Made by a program: the position numbers and the translations under genes. Source: Defluviitaleaceae bacterium (GTDB lineage Bacteria > Bacillota > Clostridia > Lachnospirales > WRAX01). Taken from it: a stretch of 34,174 bases of DNA. The DNA lies in assembly GCA_009784615.1 (NCBI GenBank), contig WRBJ01000018.1, positions 1 to 34,174 of the forward strand, read 5' to 3'. The notes below the pieces were generated by a model. That model was not told the origin of the DNA, made no database searches, and worked only from the letters and a program-made list of their open reading frames with translations. Shown here piece after piece: positions 24,669 through 34,009 of this stretch. Positions within the stretch are counted from its first letter, which is position 1. The number at the start of each line of letters is the position of its first letter.

Positions 24669-25438
24669 ATAAAATAAGCGAACCAAACAGCGTAATTAAA
24701 TATTATCAAGACTATAACGAAAAACTACGTCTAACCCGTGGACAAGCATATAATATCGAGTTTGAAACAACAATGCACCTTTTTCTAATGCACATTCCAA
24801 AAGGCGTAAAGGTGCTGGATTGTTGTGCAGGTACAGGTGTTTATGCCTTTCCGCTTGCAAAAGCTGGCTATAAAGTTACGGCGGGCGACTTAGTGCAAAA
24901 ACACGTAGACGAAATTAACGCACAAAATACTGATAAACTGATAGAAGAAGTCTATCAAGACTCTGTGTTAGATATGTCGCAATTTGCTGACAATAGCTTC
25001 GATGCCGTGTTGTGTATGGGCGCATTGTATCATCTTATGGAACGCAAAGATAGAGAAAAATGTATTACAGAATGTTTGCGGGTGCTAAAACCCAGCGGAA
25101 TTTTTGCCTTTGCCTATGTAAACCGCAATGCAATATTTATCAATAATATATACAGTGCGGAAAACAGCGTTGTTAATGCGATAGAGATGACAAAAACAGG
25201 CAAATATGGCGTATTTTACTGTATGGATTTTGGCGAAGTTGATGATTTGATTGGTGGCTTTAACATCACAAAAATTACAGACGCAGGCGTTGACGGCATA
25301 TTATACCCGCTAATGCAAAACATAAATGCTATGACACCTGAAGAATTTGCACAATATATGCAATACCACCTTAAAACTTGCGAACAGCCATCTATTTTAG
25401 CAAGCAGTATACACGGGCTTTGGATTGGTAAAAAATAA
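24659..25438 (+). CDS. Class I SAM-dependent methyltransferase
   Basis: 259 residues from the ATG at 24659; an in-frame TTG at 24647 and GTG at 24665 are possible, and none has a clear ribosome site, so coupling to the upstream gene is likely. Motif I is VLDCCAGTGVYAFPLA, motif II DAVLCMGALYHL, and motif III VLKPSGIFAFAYVNR, as in the Methyltransf_11/25 (UbiE-like) group. The substrate is unknown. It ends the plus-strand run that starts at rpmE, and a shared terminator follows. Confidence 0.85.
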   Translation: MGVNKISEPNSVIKYYQDYNEKLRLTRGQAYNIEFETTMHLFLMHIPKGVKVLDCCAGTGVYAFPLAKAGYKVTAGDLVQKHVDEINAQNTDKLIEEVYQDSVLDMSQFADNSFDAVLCMGALYHLMERKDREKCITECLRVLKPSGIFAFAYVNRNAIFINNIYSAENSVVNAIEMTKTGKYGVFYCMDFGEVDDLIGGFNITKITDAGVDGILYPLMQNINAMTPEEFAQYMQYHLKTCEQPSILASSIHGLWIGKK

Positions 25439-25454
25439 CCCTTCTTTCTATAAT

Positions 25455-25480
25455 AAAAGGCGACTATTAGTCGCCTTTTA
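25455..25480. terminator. Bidirectional terminator between the methyltransferase and csrA
   Basis: A perfect 12-bp inverted repeat, AAAAGGCGACTA (25455-25466) with TAGTCGCCTTTT (25468-25479), with T-runs on both strands; it serves both convergent operons. Confidence 0.85.
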
Positions 25481-25484
25481 TGTA

Positions 25485-25724
25485 CTATTTTTGATTTATC
25501 ATCAACTTTGCCAAGCTAACTGCATCTGCCGTTGTAACAGGCATTTTTGCCGCTTCTTCGTTTTGTTCTTTAATCTGCACAAAAATCTCCTCACGATTAA
25601 CAGGTATATGACGTGGTGCGTCAATGCCAATCTTTACAGACTCGCCCGAAACTGACAAAACCGTAATGGTTATTTCGTCGCCTATAATAATGCTTTCACC
25701 TTTTTTTCTGGTAAGAGCTAACAT
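25485..25724 (-). CDS. csrA: Carbon storage regulator CsrA
   Basis: 79 residues, slightly longer than most (61-75). The start [18 protein letters not shown] and the RNA-binding segment [13 protein letters not shown] are intact. CsrA binds GGA-containing hairpins in mRNAs, typically the flagellin leader in Firmicutes, and blocks translation. Its ATG overlaps the stop of fliW (ATGTTAG), and the GGGGGTG ribosome site lies inside the fliW tail codons. It is the last gene of the flagellar operon. Confidence 0.95.
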   Translation of the reverse strand: MLALTRKKGESIIIGDEITITVLSVSGESVKIGIDAPRHIPVNREEIFVQIKEQNEEAAKMPVTTADAVSLAKLMINQK

Positions 25725-26206
25725 TTTCCGTCACCCCCGCAACCGCAACCACATCCGCAACCTTTTGTTGCAGATTGGTCAAAAAGCCTTGCACGTATGG
25801 GAAAATCATCTCCGCACAAAAACTGCCGCCCGATTTTTTGCTCTAAATTAACAACAATAGGGGCTTTAAGGTTTACAGTAGAATCCATCAGTTCCTCATA
25901 TATAGTAGCAATATTATAAATCATAGTATTGTCGGGGTCAAAATTATCGCCTTGTTCTTTTGCAAGCTCAACAAGCACCAACGGACGATATTCTGGCAAA
26001 AATGCCGTCATATCCACCAAAACAAAAGACAAATCGCCATTATCCACGCTTTGCAAAAAACGTATAGGGCTAATGCCGCCGTCATCTTCTTGCAACAAAA
26101 TAACAAAACGCTTGTCATCTGCAAAGCCTGGCAAACCATCACCAAAACTGATAATATCCTCTGTATTAATTTCTATCTCGCCAAAACCTTGTGTTGTTAG
26201 TTTCAT
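25718..26206 (-). CDS. fliW: Flagellar assembly factor FliW with a Cys-Gly tail
   Basis: 162 residues from the ATG at 26206, which has GAGGAGG upstream; a longer in-frame start at 26245 is not supported. The FliW core is typical: [20 protein letters not shown], a PIRFLQSVD block and [10 protein letters not shown]. FliW binds CsrA and flagellin and relieves CsrA repression as flagellin is exported. Unusually, the C-terminus is [14 protein letters not shown] (residues 149-162), five cysteines that look like a metal-binding or redox tail. The normal allosteric CsrA-binding region lies just before it. Confidence 0.92.
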   Translation of the reverse strand: MKLTTQGFGEIEINTEDIISFGDGLPGFADDKRFVILLQEDDGGISPIRFLQSVDNGDLSFVLVDMTAFLPEYRPLVLVELAKEQGDNFDPDNTMIYNIATIYEELMDSTVNLKAPIVVNLEQKIGRQFLCGDDFPIRARLFDQSATKGCGCGCGCGGDGKC

Positions 26207-26251
26207 TTTTTTAACCTCCTCTATTGTGTCTCTACAATCGCTCAATATTAC

Positions 26252-28039
26252 CTATATAAAATTAGCCAAAGACAATTGCGAAATTCTAGCACCTGCCTGC
26301 AAAGCCGCTTGAAACACTGCTTCCATAGCATTAAGGCGCATCATAACCTCCAAATAATCCACATTTTCGTTTTGGTCTCTAAGCGCACGGAAAGTATCAC
26401 GGTTTTCAAGCAAACGCTCGCTAATCATCTCCATACGCTCCATTCTTGCACCCAAAGCCGTAAACTCTGTTGTGGTTGTTTGAATATGCACATCCATATG
26501 CGACATCAAATTTGTAAACTTTGTATACAGCATCTCGCCGAAAAACGCCTGTTCCATAGCTTGTTCTTCTGCCGTCAAGCCTTCTGTAATACTAACACTA
26601 TTAACCCAGCCCAAAAACGCCTGCATATCCGCAAACATCTGCCAAGGATAAGCGTGTCTTGCCTGTGTATTTATTGTTAAATGTACATTTGTGCCAAGCT
26701 CGAACTGTATCTCTTGATTTTCTTGGCTAAATGTAAGACCTGCTGTTCTATCCGCAGTGTGGAAGAATATGCGTGGGTTAAGCTCGCCAGCGAAAGTGCC
26801 GTCTATTCGATATTGTACAGGCACACCAACCCTAGCAGGGCTTCCTGGTATCGCAAATACGTCAAATTCATCCGAAGTGAAATTAATTGCGCTAGACCCT
26901 GCTGTGTCGGCTACAATAAAGAGACTGCCGCCAATATCCACAAACGAAGCGGGTGGATTTGAACCTGCAATTGACACGCCATGTAGTGAAGACGCAAGAC
27001 CATTGGGGGTGGCAAATGGAGGCATAGTAAATTGCGCACCATTAACGACTATAGTTGCGCCGCCGGGATGCCCCATCGCAGGTAAATTAATAAATTCAGC
27101 CCTTGCGGCAACGGCAGGTGCTCCAGTGCCAAATCTATCAAGGTCGGCAGAATCTATAATAAGCTCGCCCGTGTCTTCTATAAAAATAATAGTACCTGGT
27201 ACGGCAGCGGTATATGGGTTGGTTACGCCTGTACCAGCAGGGTCAAGTGTTTGACCCGCAAGGTTCATACGTACAACACTAAAGCCCGGTATATCAGGTG
27301 TTGTCATATTTCTGTTATCGGCTTGATGGTAAGGTAATTTCACAATATTAATGTCGGCAGGCACAATCTCTACACCTGCACCAGCTTCCCAATTTGCGGT
27401 ATCACGGTCTGGTCTATCAAGCCAAGGTTGACTTGCTACCTTAACCAAATGCGGGTCTACTGGCGGTATAGCAGAAGGGTCGCCGGGATGTTGCCAATAT
27501 AAAGAACCTGTTTGGTTAATATCCCTGCGGTTAATCATTTTATGAATATCATAATCAACTGTATTAGGAGGCACAGCGGTTGTAAGGTTGTTGTTTGTTA
27601 TAATTGGTGGTTGGTCTGTTCTAAAACCGCTAAAAACATAACGACCTGCAAAAGTGCCGTTCATTTCTGTGTGCATTTGGTCAAACATTAGCTCGATAAC
27701 ACGTGTAATGGTTTGGCGGTTTTGCCAAGTGTATGTAGAGCTTGCGCCCTGCACCAAAAGCTCACTTCTGGCGCGGGACAATATTTGGCTTTGGTTGTTA
27801 AGATGTTCTTCGGAAACCTCCATCCAGCTGATGGCTTGATTGGTGTTGCGGCTAAATTGTTCTATTTCTGTTACATTTGTGCGAAAACGCAAGGCACGGC
27901 TGGCGATAATAGGATTATCCGAAGGGTTAGAAATAATCTTACCGCTGGATAATTGCATCCAAAGCCTATCTAAAGCGTGCGCAGTACGGTTTGTGTTAAG
28001 CAATAGTCTATTTGATGTCATTGAGTTTGTTATTCTCAT
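26252..28039 (-). CDS. flgL: Flagellar hook-associated protein 3 (FlgL), long form
   Basis: 595 residues, about twice the usual ~300. The N-terminal flagellin-like helices (MRITNSMTSNRLLLNTNRT, then LSSGKIISNPSDNP) and the C-terminal helix (VMMRLNAMEAVFQAALQAGARISQLSLANF) are conserved and form the coiled coil at the hook-filament junction. The extra length is in the central surface domain (about 150-480), rich in Pro/Gly/Thr. It is exported by the flagellar secretion system with FlgN as chaperone. The GGGGGA ribosome site precedes the ATG. It lies between flgK and fliW in the operon. Confidence 0.92.
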   Translation of the reverse strand: MRITNSMTSNRLLLNTNRTAHALDRLWMQLSSGKIISNPSDNPIIASRALRFRTNVTEIEQFSRNTNQAISWMEVSEEHLNNQSQILSRARSELLVQGASSTYTWQNRQTITRVIELMFDQMHTEMNGTFAGRYVFSGFRTDQPPIITNNNLTTAVPPNTVDYDIHKMINRRDINQTGSLYWQHPGDPSAIPPVDPHLVKVASQPWLDRPDRDTANWEAGAGVEIVPADINIVKLPYHQADNRNMTTPDIPGFSVVRMNLAGQTLDPAGTGVTNPYTAAVPGTIIFIEDTGELIIDSADLDRFGTGAPAVAARAEFINLPAMGHPGGATIVVNGAQFTMPPFATPNGLASSLHGVSIAGSNPPASFVDIGGSLFIVADTAGSSAINFTSDEFDVFAIPGSPARVGVPVQYRIDGTFAGELNPRIFFHTADRTAGLTFSQENQEIQFELGTNVHLTINTQARHAYPWQMFADMQAFLGWVNSVSITEGLTAEEQAMEQAFFGEMLYTKFTNLMSHMDVHIQTTTTEFTALGARMERMEMISERLLENRDTFRALRDQNENVDYLEVMMRLNAMEAVFQAALQAGARISQLSLANFI

Positions 28040-28061
28040 TTTTATCCCCCTAATCTAAAAT

Positions 28062-30029
28062 CTACCAATTACCCATACGGTTTATCATAGTATCATAAAT
28101 ATTATCAATAGTAGTAAACAATCTAGCTGCAGCCTGGAAAACCAATTGATGTTGTATCATCATCGCCACCTCTTCATCAAGGCTAACGCCCGATATTGCA
28201 CGGCGTTGGTTGTCGATAACCATCATAAGTTCGCTATAGCTCATTGCAAAATTTTCAGCTTGTCTGCCGGTTATACCTAAATCGCCTGTCATAGCTGACA
28301 CAAAGTCGCCCACACGACCTTCTCTAAACATACCACGGTCGGTACTGATAAGCACCCAAGAGTGTGCCAAATCTGCATTAGATTCGCCTGTTGCAGGACC
28401 ATTAGCAATAGCCAAACGGTCGGGGTTTGCCAATAGTTCTGGATTGATTCTAAAATTGGAGGCGGTTATGTTAAAATAATTAAAAACACCTACACCATTC
28501 CAATTTGTCCAAGGGTCGTTAGGAGTGGAGTGTGATAAGAACATACCGCCAAGATTGCCGTTAAGGTCATAACCGTTAAAATGCCCTGTAACACCAGGTA
28601 TTTGATTGCCATCAAGATAACGCCCTTCGTTAAAAGCGGCGGCAAGCGTGCGTGTAAGTTCGTTGAGCCTTGCCATAAAATATGGTATACCCATATAGCT
28701 TGTGGTACGTCCGACGCTTATATCGGTGACTGTAGTGCCTACCGGTGCAAAATCTGTATTTGCTGGATTATCGCCTTCATAAAGCACAAATGTTGCGTGG
28801 GTTGGCATACCGAAAGTAGCTGATGTTGGGTCTTCGTCAAAATGCAAAATATAATCGGTATATCGCAAATCACGTCCGCTACCATTTGCATTTAGCACAC
28901 TAATAATACCTGTTGGTCCTAAATCTACACGGGAATTGGCATTAAATTCCATAGTAACCGTTGCAGGTGTTGTAGCAGTGGCGGCTACGAAACCTAAAGG
29001 AAATGGGTTAGCAGGTGATGGAGCAGGCGCAGGAACAGGTACGGCAGTGCCAAAATTAGCAAAATTACCGCCATTGCCATCACGCAGATGTATCAAACCT
29101 GCAAGTTCGCCACGAAGTGTCGGCGAATACATTCTAAAAGGCATACCGCTAGACCACCAAATATCATACATCGCACCTTGTTCTTCAGGGTTGCGTGCAA
29201 TGCCTGTGCCGTCCGATGTAGTGCGTTGTCTTACCTCGATTTGATTAAGGTCGAAATGATTAACAAACTGCACGCCGTCTATCAAAATAACAAGTTGTCG
29301 CTGGCTTTTGCGTGGGTCGGTTGTGCGTCCTGCGGCAAAATCAGCGTTTGTTTCAATCTCACGTACATCTATATTAACATATCGGGATAATTCGTCAATC
29401 AAAACAGCTCTTTGGTCACGCAAATCGTTGGCGTTGCTTCCATCTAATTCTAAAACAGTAATTTGGCGGTTAAGCGCAGAAATTTGCCGTCCTAAACTAT
29501 TAACAACGCCTACGGTAACGCTGATTTCTTGGTTTAAATCTGCCTTTTGCTGGCGCAATTGGGAATATGTTGAATTTAAAGTGGTCGCAAGCGATTCTAT
29601 GCTTGCCATAAAATTACGACGGAAAGTAAGGTCTTGCGCATTTGTTGTTAAATATCTAAGACGTGCAAACATATCGTCAATGCTGGATGATATTCCCGCA
29701 CCACCTTCGCCTTCACGCATAATACCTTGTACGAGCGTCATAATATCAAATTTGGTTTGATACTGCCCTGATACAGAATGTTGCGACCAAAATTTTTGGT
29801 CTAAAAACTGATTGCGTACCTGAATAACGCTGGTAATATGTGCGCCTGTACCAACCATTCCACGACCAGCACTGCCACGCAAAGGCTGATGCGCCTGTTG
29901 CAATGCCACCTGCCGAGAAAAACCCTGTGTTTCGGCATTAGCTATATTATGAGCAATAGTATGCAAATTAGCCCTCGCCACATTTAATGCCGAAGTCGTA
30001 ACGTGTAATCCAAAAAATGCTGACCTCAT
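28062..30029 (-). CDS. flgK: Flagellar hook-associated protein 1 (FlgK), second copy
   Basis: 655 residues. The N-terminal block NLHTIAHNIANAETQGFSRQ is the FlgK/rod-hook signature, and the C-terminal SGVSLDEEVAMMIQHQLVFQAAARLFTTIDNI is the matching helix. The central variable domain contains a proline stretch (VPVPAPAPSP at about 346-355). It forms part of the hook-filament junction on the outside of the cell. It is only distantly similar to the neighbouring FlgK, so the duplication is old. GAGGTG precedes the ATG. Confidence 0.9.
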   Translation of the reverse strand: MRSAFFGLHVTTSALNVARANLHTIAHNIANAETQGFSRQVALQQAHQPLRGSAGRGMVGTGAHITSVIQVRNQFLDQKFWSQHSVSGQYQTKFDIMTLVQGIMREGEGGAGISSSIDDMFARLRYLTTNAQDLTFRRNFMASIESLATTLNSTYSQLRQQKADLNQEISVTVGVVNSLGRQISALNRQITVLELDGSNANDLRDQRAVLIDELSRYVNIDVREIETNADFAAGRTTDPRKSQRQLVILIDGVQFVNHFDLNQIEVRQRTTSDGTGIARNPEEQGAMYDIWWSSGMPFRMYSPTLRGELAGLIHLRDGNGGNFANFGTAVPVPAPAPSPANPFPLGFVAATATTPATVTMEFNANSRVDLGPTGIISVLNANGSGRDLRYTDYILHFDEDPTSATFGMPTHATFVLYEGDNPANTDFAPVGTTVTDISVGRTTSYMGIPYFMARLNELTRTLAAAFNEGRYLDGNQIPGVTGHFNGYDLNGNLGGMFLSHSTPNDPWTNWNGVGVFNYFNITASNFRINPELLANPDRLAIANGPATGESNADLAHSWVLISTDRGMFREGRVGDFVSAMTGDLGITGRQAENFAMSYSELMMVIDNQRRAISGVSLDEEVAMMIQHQLVFQAAARLFTTIDNIYDTMINRMGNW

Positions 30030-30095
30030 ATTTTCACCTCGTTGTCTAAATAAAACATTGGTTAAAACTGGTTAAAATTGTAGCTAATAAACCAC

Positions 30096-31979
30096 TTATC
30101 CTCTGCCTGCTCCCAATCCGTTCACAAGTCTATCAATCATAGAATCTATCGTATTTATCATCCGTGATGATGCGTTAAAAGCGTGTTGATAGCGTATCAT
30201 ATTCGACATTTCTTCTTCAAGAGATACTGCCGATATGCTTTGACGACGCATTTGCACCATTTCGAGTTCCTCTTGTGTTGCCCGAACAGCATTAATTGCT
30301 TCACGCCCGCCATTTGCCATACCTGTGATAATACTGCGGTAGAAGGTGTTAATACCCAATGCATCATTGCCATTAAAACTGATAAAATCGCTGTTCCAAT
30401 GGTTCATCAAACTAAGCGTCAATCGGTTATCACTTTCGCCATCAAAAGTCAATGCTAAAAAGCTAGCCCCGCCTTGCCCCAGCAATATTGGATTAATCTC
30501 CAAATTGCCCAATGTATAACTATCACCGTCACGCTGGCGTATAAACAAACGACCATCAAAAGGCGGGTTGCCTTCGCCGTCACGCAAGCCGTGCTGGTTT
30601 TGCGGTCTGCCAAGGTTTGTGCCGTCTGGTAAAATAAAATCTGATGTAAAAGCATTGTTAAACATTAGCACCATACCATTAACAAGCGTGTCTAACTGCG
30701 CCATAACCTGTGGTATTGTAGACACGTTCATATCAAAGCGTCGGCGCGCTATTAAATCTATATCAAGCTCTGTTTGCTCTGTTTGTGCCAAAAGACCAGC
30801 TTGACCTGCGGCATTTAATCCAGCGGTTGTCAATAGTCCAATACGTGCAGGTGTTAAAAAGTCTGACATACTGCCTCTTTGTTGTTGTGTCAAACGAAGC
30901 TCTGTTTCAAATTGCGTCATAAAAGCATCTACGCCAGCATCAGGCAAGGTAACACCATTTGCAACAAGCCAATCCATAAAATTATCCATAACATCTTCAA
31001 ATTCTGCAATAGGATGCGATTGGTAATTTGTAGGACCTAAGCCACGGCTTGTTAGCAAAGACAACAGATGACCACGCTCGCCGCCATTTGATACAATGCA
31101 GTTTTGCCCAAGCCTGTTCCAGTTAAAAAGCGCAGGCGCATCTATTTCATCAAAACGCAAAATTCTATCTTCGCTGGTAAAAACAGGCTCAACAAAAGGC
31201 CAACCAGGATAGCTATGGCGCAACCCTAACGTATGCGCCTGTCCATTAACCAACAATTGATGTCCGCCATTGGCTGTTAAAATATTCAAACTACCGCCAG
31301 GTACTTCTATAATCTGTATATCAATTAAATTAGAAAGCTCGTCTAAGGCGTTATTGCGCCAGTCTAAAAAGTCGTTAGGGTTAAGACCTTGGTTGCGCTC
31401 CATTACAATACGGCTGTTAAGGTCGTTAATTTCAGTAATAAGTTGATTAACCCTTTGTACCGTGCCGATAATATCATTGTTTAACTGCATTTGATATTCA
31501 AACATACTACGTTGTGCCGCATTTGCCCTATCTAAAAATGTTACGGCTTGCGAAATAAAATTACCCCTTGTTTCGATAGAAGAAGGGTCGTTGTTTAGTT
31601 CATTTAAAGCCGCATTTAAATTTGTAAGCGATAATTGTAGGCGGTAATGCCCTTCAAGCTCGCCAAAAATAGAATCAAGCTCTAAATGCGTTGCCGCTCT
31701 AGTTTCCCAATAAGCCAAACGTGGTGCGGTTTCTCTAAAACGCACATCCAAAAAGTGGTCACGAATTTGGCGTATACCTGTCATTTGCGTACCCAAACCA
31801 ACTTGCATTATACCGCTGGCATTTGTACCTATGGTTCTATGTGTAAAATGCGCTTGCGTAACAATTTGACGGGTAAAACCCCTTGTCGAATGGTTGGCCA
31901 TATTATGACCCGTTACATAAAGCCCCGCTTGCGAAGCTAACATACCGCTAACAGAAGTATGCAAACCTTGAAAAGCCAT
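30096..31979 (-). CDS. flgK: Flagellar hook-associated protein 1 (FlgK), first copy
   Basis: 627 residues. N-terminal GLYVTGHNMANHSTRGFTRQ and C-terminal ISAVSLEEEMSNMIRYQHAFNASSRMINTIDSMIDRLVNG are canonical FlgK. The central region carries a long insertion domain. It lies directly after flgN, its predicted export chaperone, with a GGGGGA ribosome site. Two adjacent FlgK genes may build two junction rings or be used in different assembly states; which one is the main HAP1 cannot be decided from sequence. Confidence 0.92.
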   Translation of the reverse strand: MAFQGLHTSVSGMLASQAGLYVTGHNMANHSTRGFTRQIVTQAHFTHRTIGTNASGIMQVGLGTQMTGIRQIRDHFLDVRFRETAPRLAYWETRAATHLELDSIFGELEGHYRLQLSLTNLNAALNELNNDPSSIETRGNFISQAVTFLDRANAAQRSMFEYQMQLNNDIIGTVQRVNQLITEINDLNSRIVMERNQGLNPNDFLDWRNNALDELSNLIDIQIIEVPGGSLNILTANGGHQLLVNGQAHTLGLRHSYPGWPFVEPVFTSEDRILRFDEIDAPALFNWNRLGQNCIVSNGGERGHLLSLLTSRGLGPTNYQSHPIAEFEDVMDNFMDWLVANGVTLPDAGVDAFMTQFETELRLTQQQRGSMSDFLTPARIGLLTTAGLNAAGQAGLLAQTEQTELDIDLIARRRFDMNVSTIPQVMAQLDTLVNGMVLMFNNAFTSDFILPDGTNLGRPQNQHGLRDGEGNPPFDGRLFIRQRDGDSYTLGNLEINPILLGQGGASFLALTFDGESDNRLTLSLMNHWNSDFISFNGNDALGINTFYRSIITGMANGGREAINAVRATQEELEMVQMRRQSISAVSLEEEMSNMIRYQHAFNASSRMINTIDSMIDRLVNGLGAGRG

Positions 31980-32004
31980 TTATATCCCCCTAACTGTCCT
32001 ATAC

Positions 32005-32502
32005 TTACGAGCGTGTGTCTATAAAACTACCCGGCTCGTGTCCGTCCTCTAGCGACCCATATCCCGCAGGTGCTGCGTCCAAGCTCGAATGTATAATATT
32101 CATATTAAATTCAACAAAATCAAGAGCATCCTCAATTAATGCCTTGTTGTGGTCGTTTGCCGTTTTCATAGCCTCCAAGGCTAGTTTAAAATCATCCACA
32201 ACCGCCACAAATTCGGCGTGTTCTGGCTGACCTTGTGTCAGCTCTGAAAGAAGTGATAATGTCAAATCTTCCTGCTTTTTGTTAAGAACAATAGCTATAT
32301 TTGCCATTATCTTTTCCCGCTCTTTGTCCAAAGACAGTGCCTTTGGCACAATAATATTTTCTTGTTTTACCACTTCACGCAATTTTTCCACATCATTTTT
32401 AATGATATGTTCTTTTTTATGCGCAGAAAGGGCAACCACCTCGTTAAACAAGTCCGTTTGCCCTCTTAGTGTTTGTATTAAATTACTTACCAATCCTGCC
32501 AT
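32005..32502 (-). CDS. flgN: Flagellar export chaperone FlgN
   Basis: 165 residues, mostly helical and charged, as expected for FlgN: an N-terminal helix pair (VSNLIQTLRGQTDLFNEVVALSAHKKEHIIKND) and a long central helix. It delivers FlgK and FlgL to the flagellar secretion gate; its position between flgM and flgK is the standard one. The GAGGA ribosome site precedes the ATG. Confidence 0.87.
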   Translation of the reverse strand: MAGLVSNLIQTLRGQTDLFNEVVALSAHKKEHIIKNDVEKLREVVKQENIIVPKALSLDKEREKIMANIAIVLNKKQEDLTLSLLSELTQGQPEHAEFVAVVDDFKLALEAMKTANDHNKALIEDALDFVEFNMNIIHSSLDAAPAGYGSLEDGHEPGSFIDTRS

Positions 32503-32567
32503 AAATTTTCCTCAAATATTAAATTTTAACAAAATGTTATTGCGGGTTACAACCCGCAATCCACTCT

Positions 32568-32840
32568 TTAAATACGTGTATCTACCAAACGTGAAGCCAC
32601 GTCATAAGCAGAAACATTATAATCCCCGTTTGCAATACGCTTTTGCAAAGCCGCGACCTTATCTGCACGTACGTCGCCGTCAGAAGCAGATACCCCTTTA
32701 CGAGCCACGCTATATTCCATCGCTTTGTCAGACGCTTCAAAAACATCCGTACCACGCTTGGTATCATTATTGCGCTCTGTTTTGCGCACATCCGTGGGAC
32801 GATTTAAAGCTGTTAAAGCACTAACGCCAGTTATTTTCAT
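32568..32840 (-). CDS. flgM: Anti-sigma factor FlgM
   Basis: 90 residues from the ATG at 32840, which has GGAAG upstream; the frame is open further upstream without a start signal. The N-terminus (MKITGVSALTAL) and the C-terminal sigma-binding helices (RADKVAALQKRIANGDYNVSAYDVASRLVD) are typical FlgM. It holds sigma-D inactive until it is exported through the finished hook. It is the first gene of the operon and is itself read from a sigma-D-like promoter, giving feedback control. Confidence 0.9.
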   Translation of the reverse strand: MKITGVSALTALNRPTDVRKTERNNDTKRGTDVFEASDKAMEYSVARKGVSASDGDVRADKVAALQKRIANGDYNVSAYDVASRLVDTRI

Positions 32841-32878
32841 TTGCCCACTTCCTTTCCATAATTTTTCCTTGTAAATTA

Positions 32879-32906
32879 TTATCGGCATATTTTTCATTTT
32901 ATATTA
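32879..32906 (-). promoter_or_regulatory. Sigma-D (FliA) promoter of the flgM operon
   Basis: Minus strand: GCCGATAA (32886-32879) matches the sigma-D -10 box (GCCGATAT) in 7 of 8 positions. TAAT lies 16 bases upstream (32906-32903), close to the TAAA element. The predicted leader to the flgM ATG is about 35 nt. Confidence 0.7.
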
Positions 32907-32914
32907 GAACTTTT

Positions 32915-33886
32915 TTAAGCGTTTTTATTAATAAAGAAATCGCATAAATTAAGCCTGCCTAACTCACGCCGAACGATAATCTCTGTGGTGGGTTTTGACT
33001 TTTTTAGTAACGGGTTGCGGTTGCTAATGCACAGGTGCAGTAGTTTTTTCTCGGCATTAAGGTTGGTTGCGTCAAAAGGTGCTTTATGCCATTTTATAAA
33101 CTTGCGATATGCTATAGATGCGCCGCCGTCATTACAAATTATATAAATACGCTGGCGTTTTGGTAGTTTTTCCACACCACGCATTACAAATGCCTCTTGA
33201 CAAAATGTAATGTTTTGGTAGTTTTTGCGTATATACTTCGGTATTTTTAACATCACAGGCAAAAAAGGCTTGTTGCGTGCAAAAATACTGCGCAATAGCG
33301 ACGAAATATATATTCTTCTAAAATAAACCCCAAGCCTACGAGCAGGGAAAAATAGCACAACCGCAGCAACAAGTATAAAAACACCAATAATAGCGGCAAC
33401 AACAGGAAAAACAAAGGCTAAAATTACATAGCCAATCGTCATTATGTATTTACCAATTTGCCCAATGGCAAAGGTTCCAGGGATTAGCGCAAATATAAAG
33501 CTGGAAGCCTCTACGCCCTTCATTAGCGTACGTACTGCGGCAAAGCTCACTGTGCCAAACACGGCAGGCAAGCCGTTTGCGGCAAGCACCGTCACATTAA
33601 ATGCCGTGTCAGTTTGCTCGTATGTTTGATACAGCAGGTGAAAAAGTGTTATCCACAATACCGTTGCTATACCCAAAATGTACTCTATCTTACCCAATGT
33701 AGCATCGCAAACTACCTTTGTTGTGCGGAACAAATTAAGCAGTATTTTTGCCGCCACCAAACATACCAGCACGACTGTTATCCAATTGTTTAAATCGCCC
33801 GAAAAAACAAGCAAAGCCAGCGTCGCCAAAGGGTCAACGCCAGCAGATATTATTTGCGAAAAATTTTCTATTATATTTTCAATCAA
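32915..33886 (-). CDS. Unrecognised integral membrane protein
   Basis: 323 residues with a TTG start supported by GAGGTG 5 bases upstream. Residues ~35-185 hold about five hydrophobic segments (for example WITVVLVCLVAAKILLNLF and YVILAFVFPVVAAIIGVFIL). The last ~140 residues are soluble and basic, with no motif that I recognise (it includes RIYIICNDGGASIAYRKFIKWH). It lies just upstream of flgM on the same strand, but flgM has its own sigma-D-type promoter. It has a consensus sigma-A promoter and a leader with a hairpin. No function can be assigned. Confidence 0.65.
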   Translation of the reverse strand: MIENIIENFSQIISAGVDPLATLALLVFSGDLNNWITVVLVCLVAAKILLNLFRTTKVVCDATLGKIEYILGIATVLWITLFHLLYQTYEQTDTAFNVTVLAANGLPAVFGTVSFAAVRTLMKGVEASSFIFALIPGTFAIGQIGKYIMTIGYVILAFVFPVVAAIIGVFILVAAVVLFFPARRLGVYFRRIYISSLLRSIFARNKPFLPVMLKIPKYIRKNYQNITFCQEAFVMRGVEKLPKRQRIYIICNDGGASIAYRKFIKWHKAPFDATNLNAEKKLLHLCISNRNPLLKKSKPTTEIIVRRELGRLNLCDFFINKNA

Positions 33887-33933
33887 CCTAACACCTCACG
33901 GCTTTGCGCTTAAAGTCAACCTTTGCAACGCTG

Positions 33934-33949
33934 GTTCCCTAATGGGAAC
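33934..33949 (-). promoter_or_regulatory. Hairpin in the leader of the membrane-protein gene
   Basis: GTTCCC (33934-33939) and GGGAAC (33944-33949) form a perfect 6-bp stem with a 4-base loop. It lies about 50 nt before the TTG start and close to the 5' end of the predicted transcript, where it could protect the mRNA or bind a regulator. Confidence 0.5.
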
Positions 33950-33957
33950 TTCTGATA

Positions 33958-33986
33958 ATTTTACAGTTATAATTATCACCTGTCAA
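33958..33986 (-). promoter_or_regulatory. Sigma-A promoter of the membrane-protein gene
   Basis: Minus strand: TTGACA (33986-33981), 17-base spacer, TAAAAT (33963-33958). The predicted leader is about 65 nt. Confidence 0.8.
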
Positions 33987-34009
33987 AATTATAACATAAT
34001 TTATTTAGT

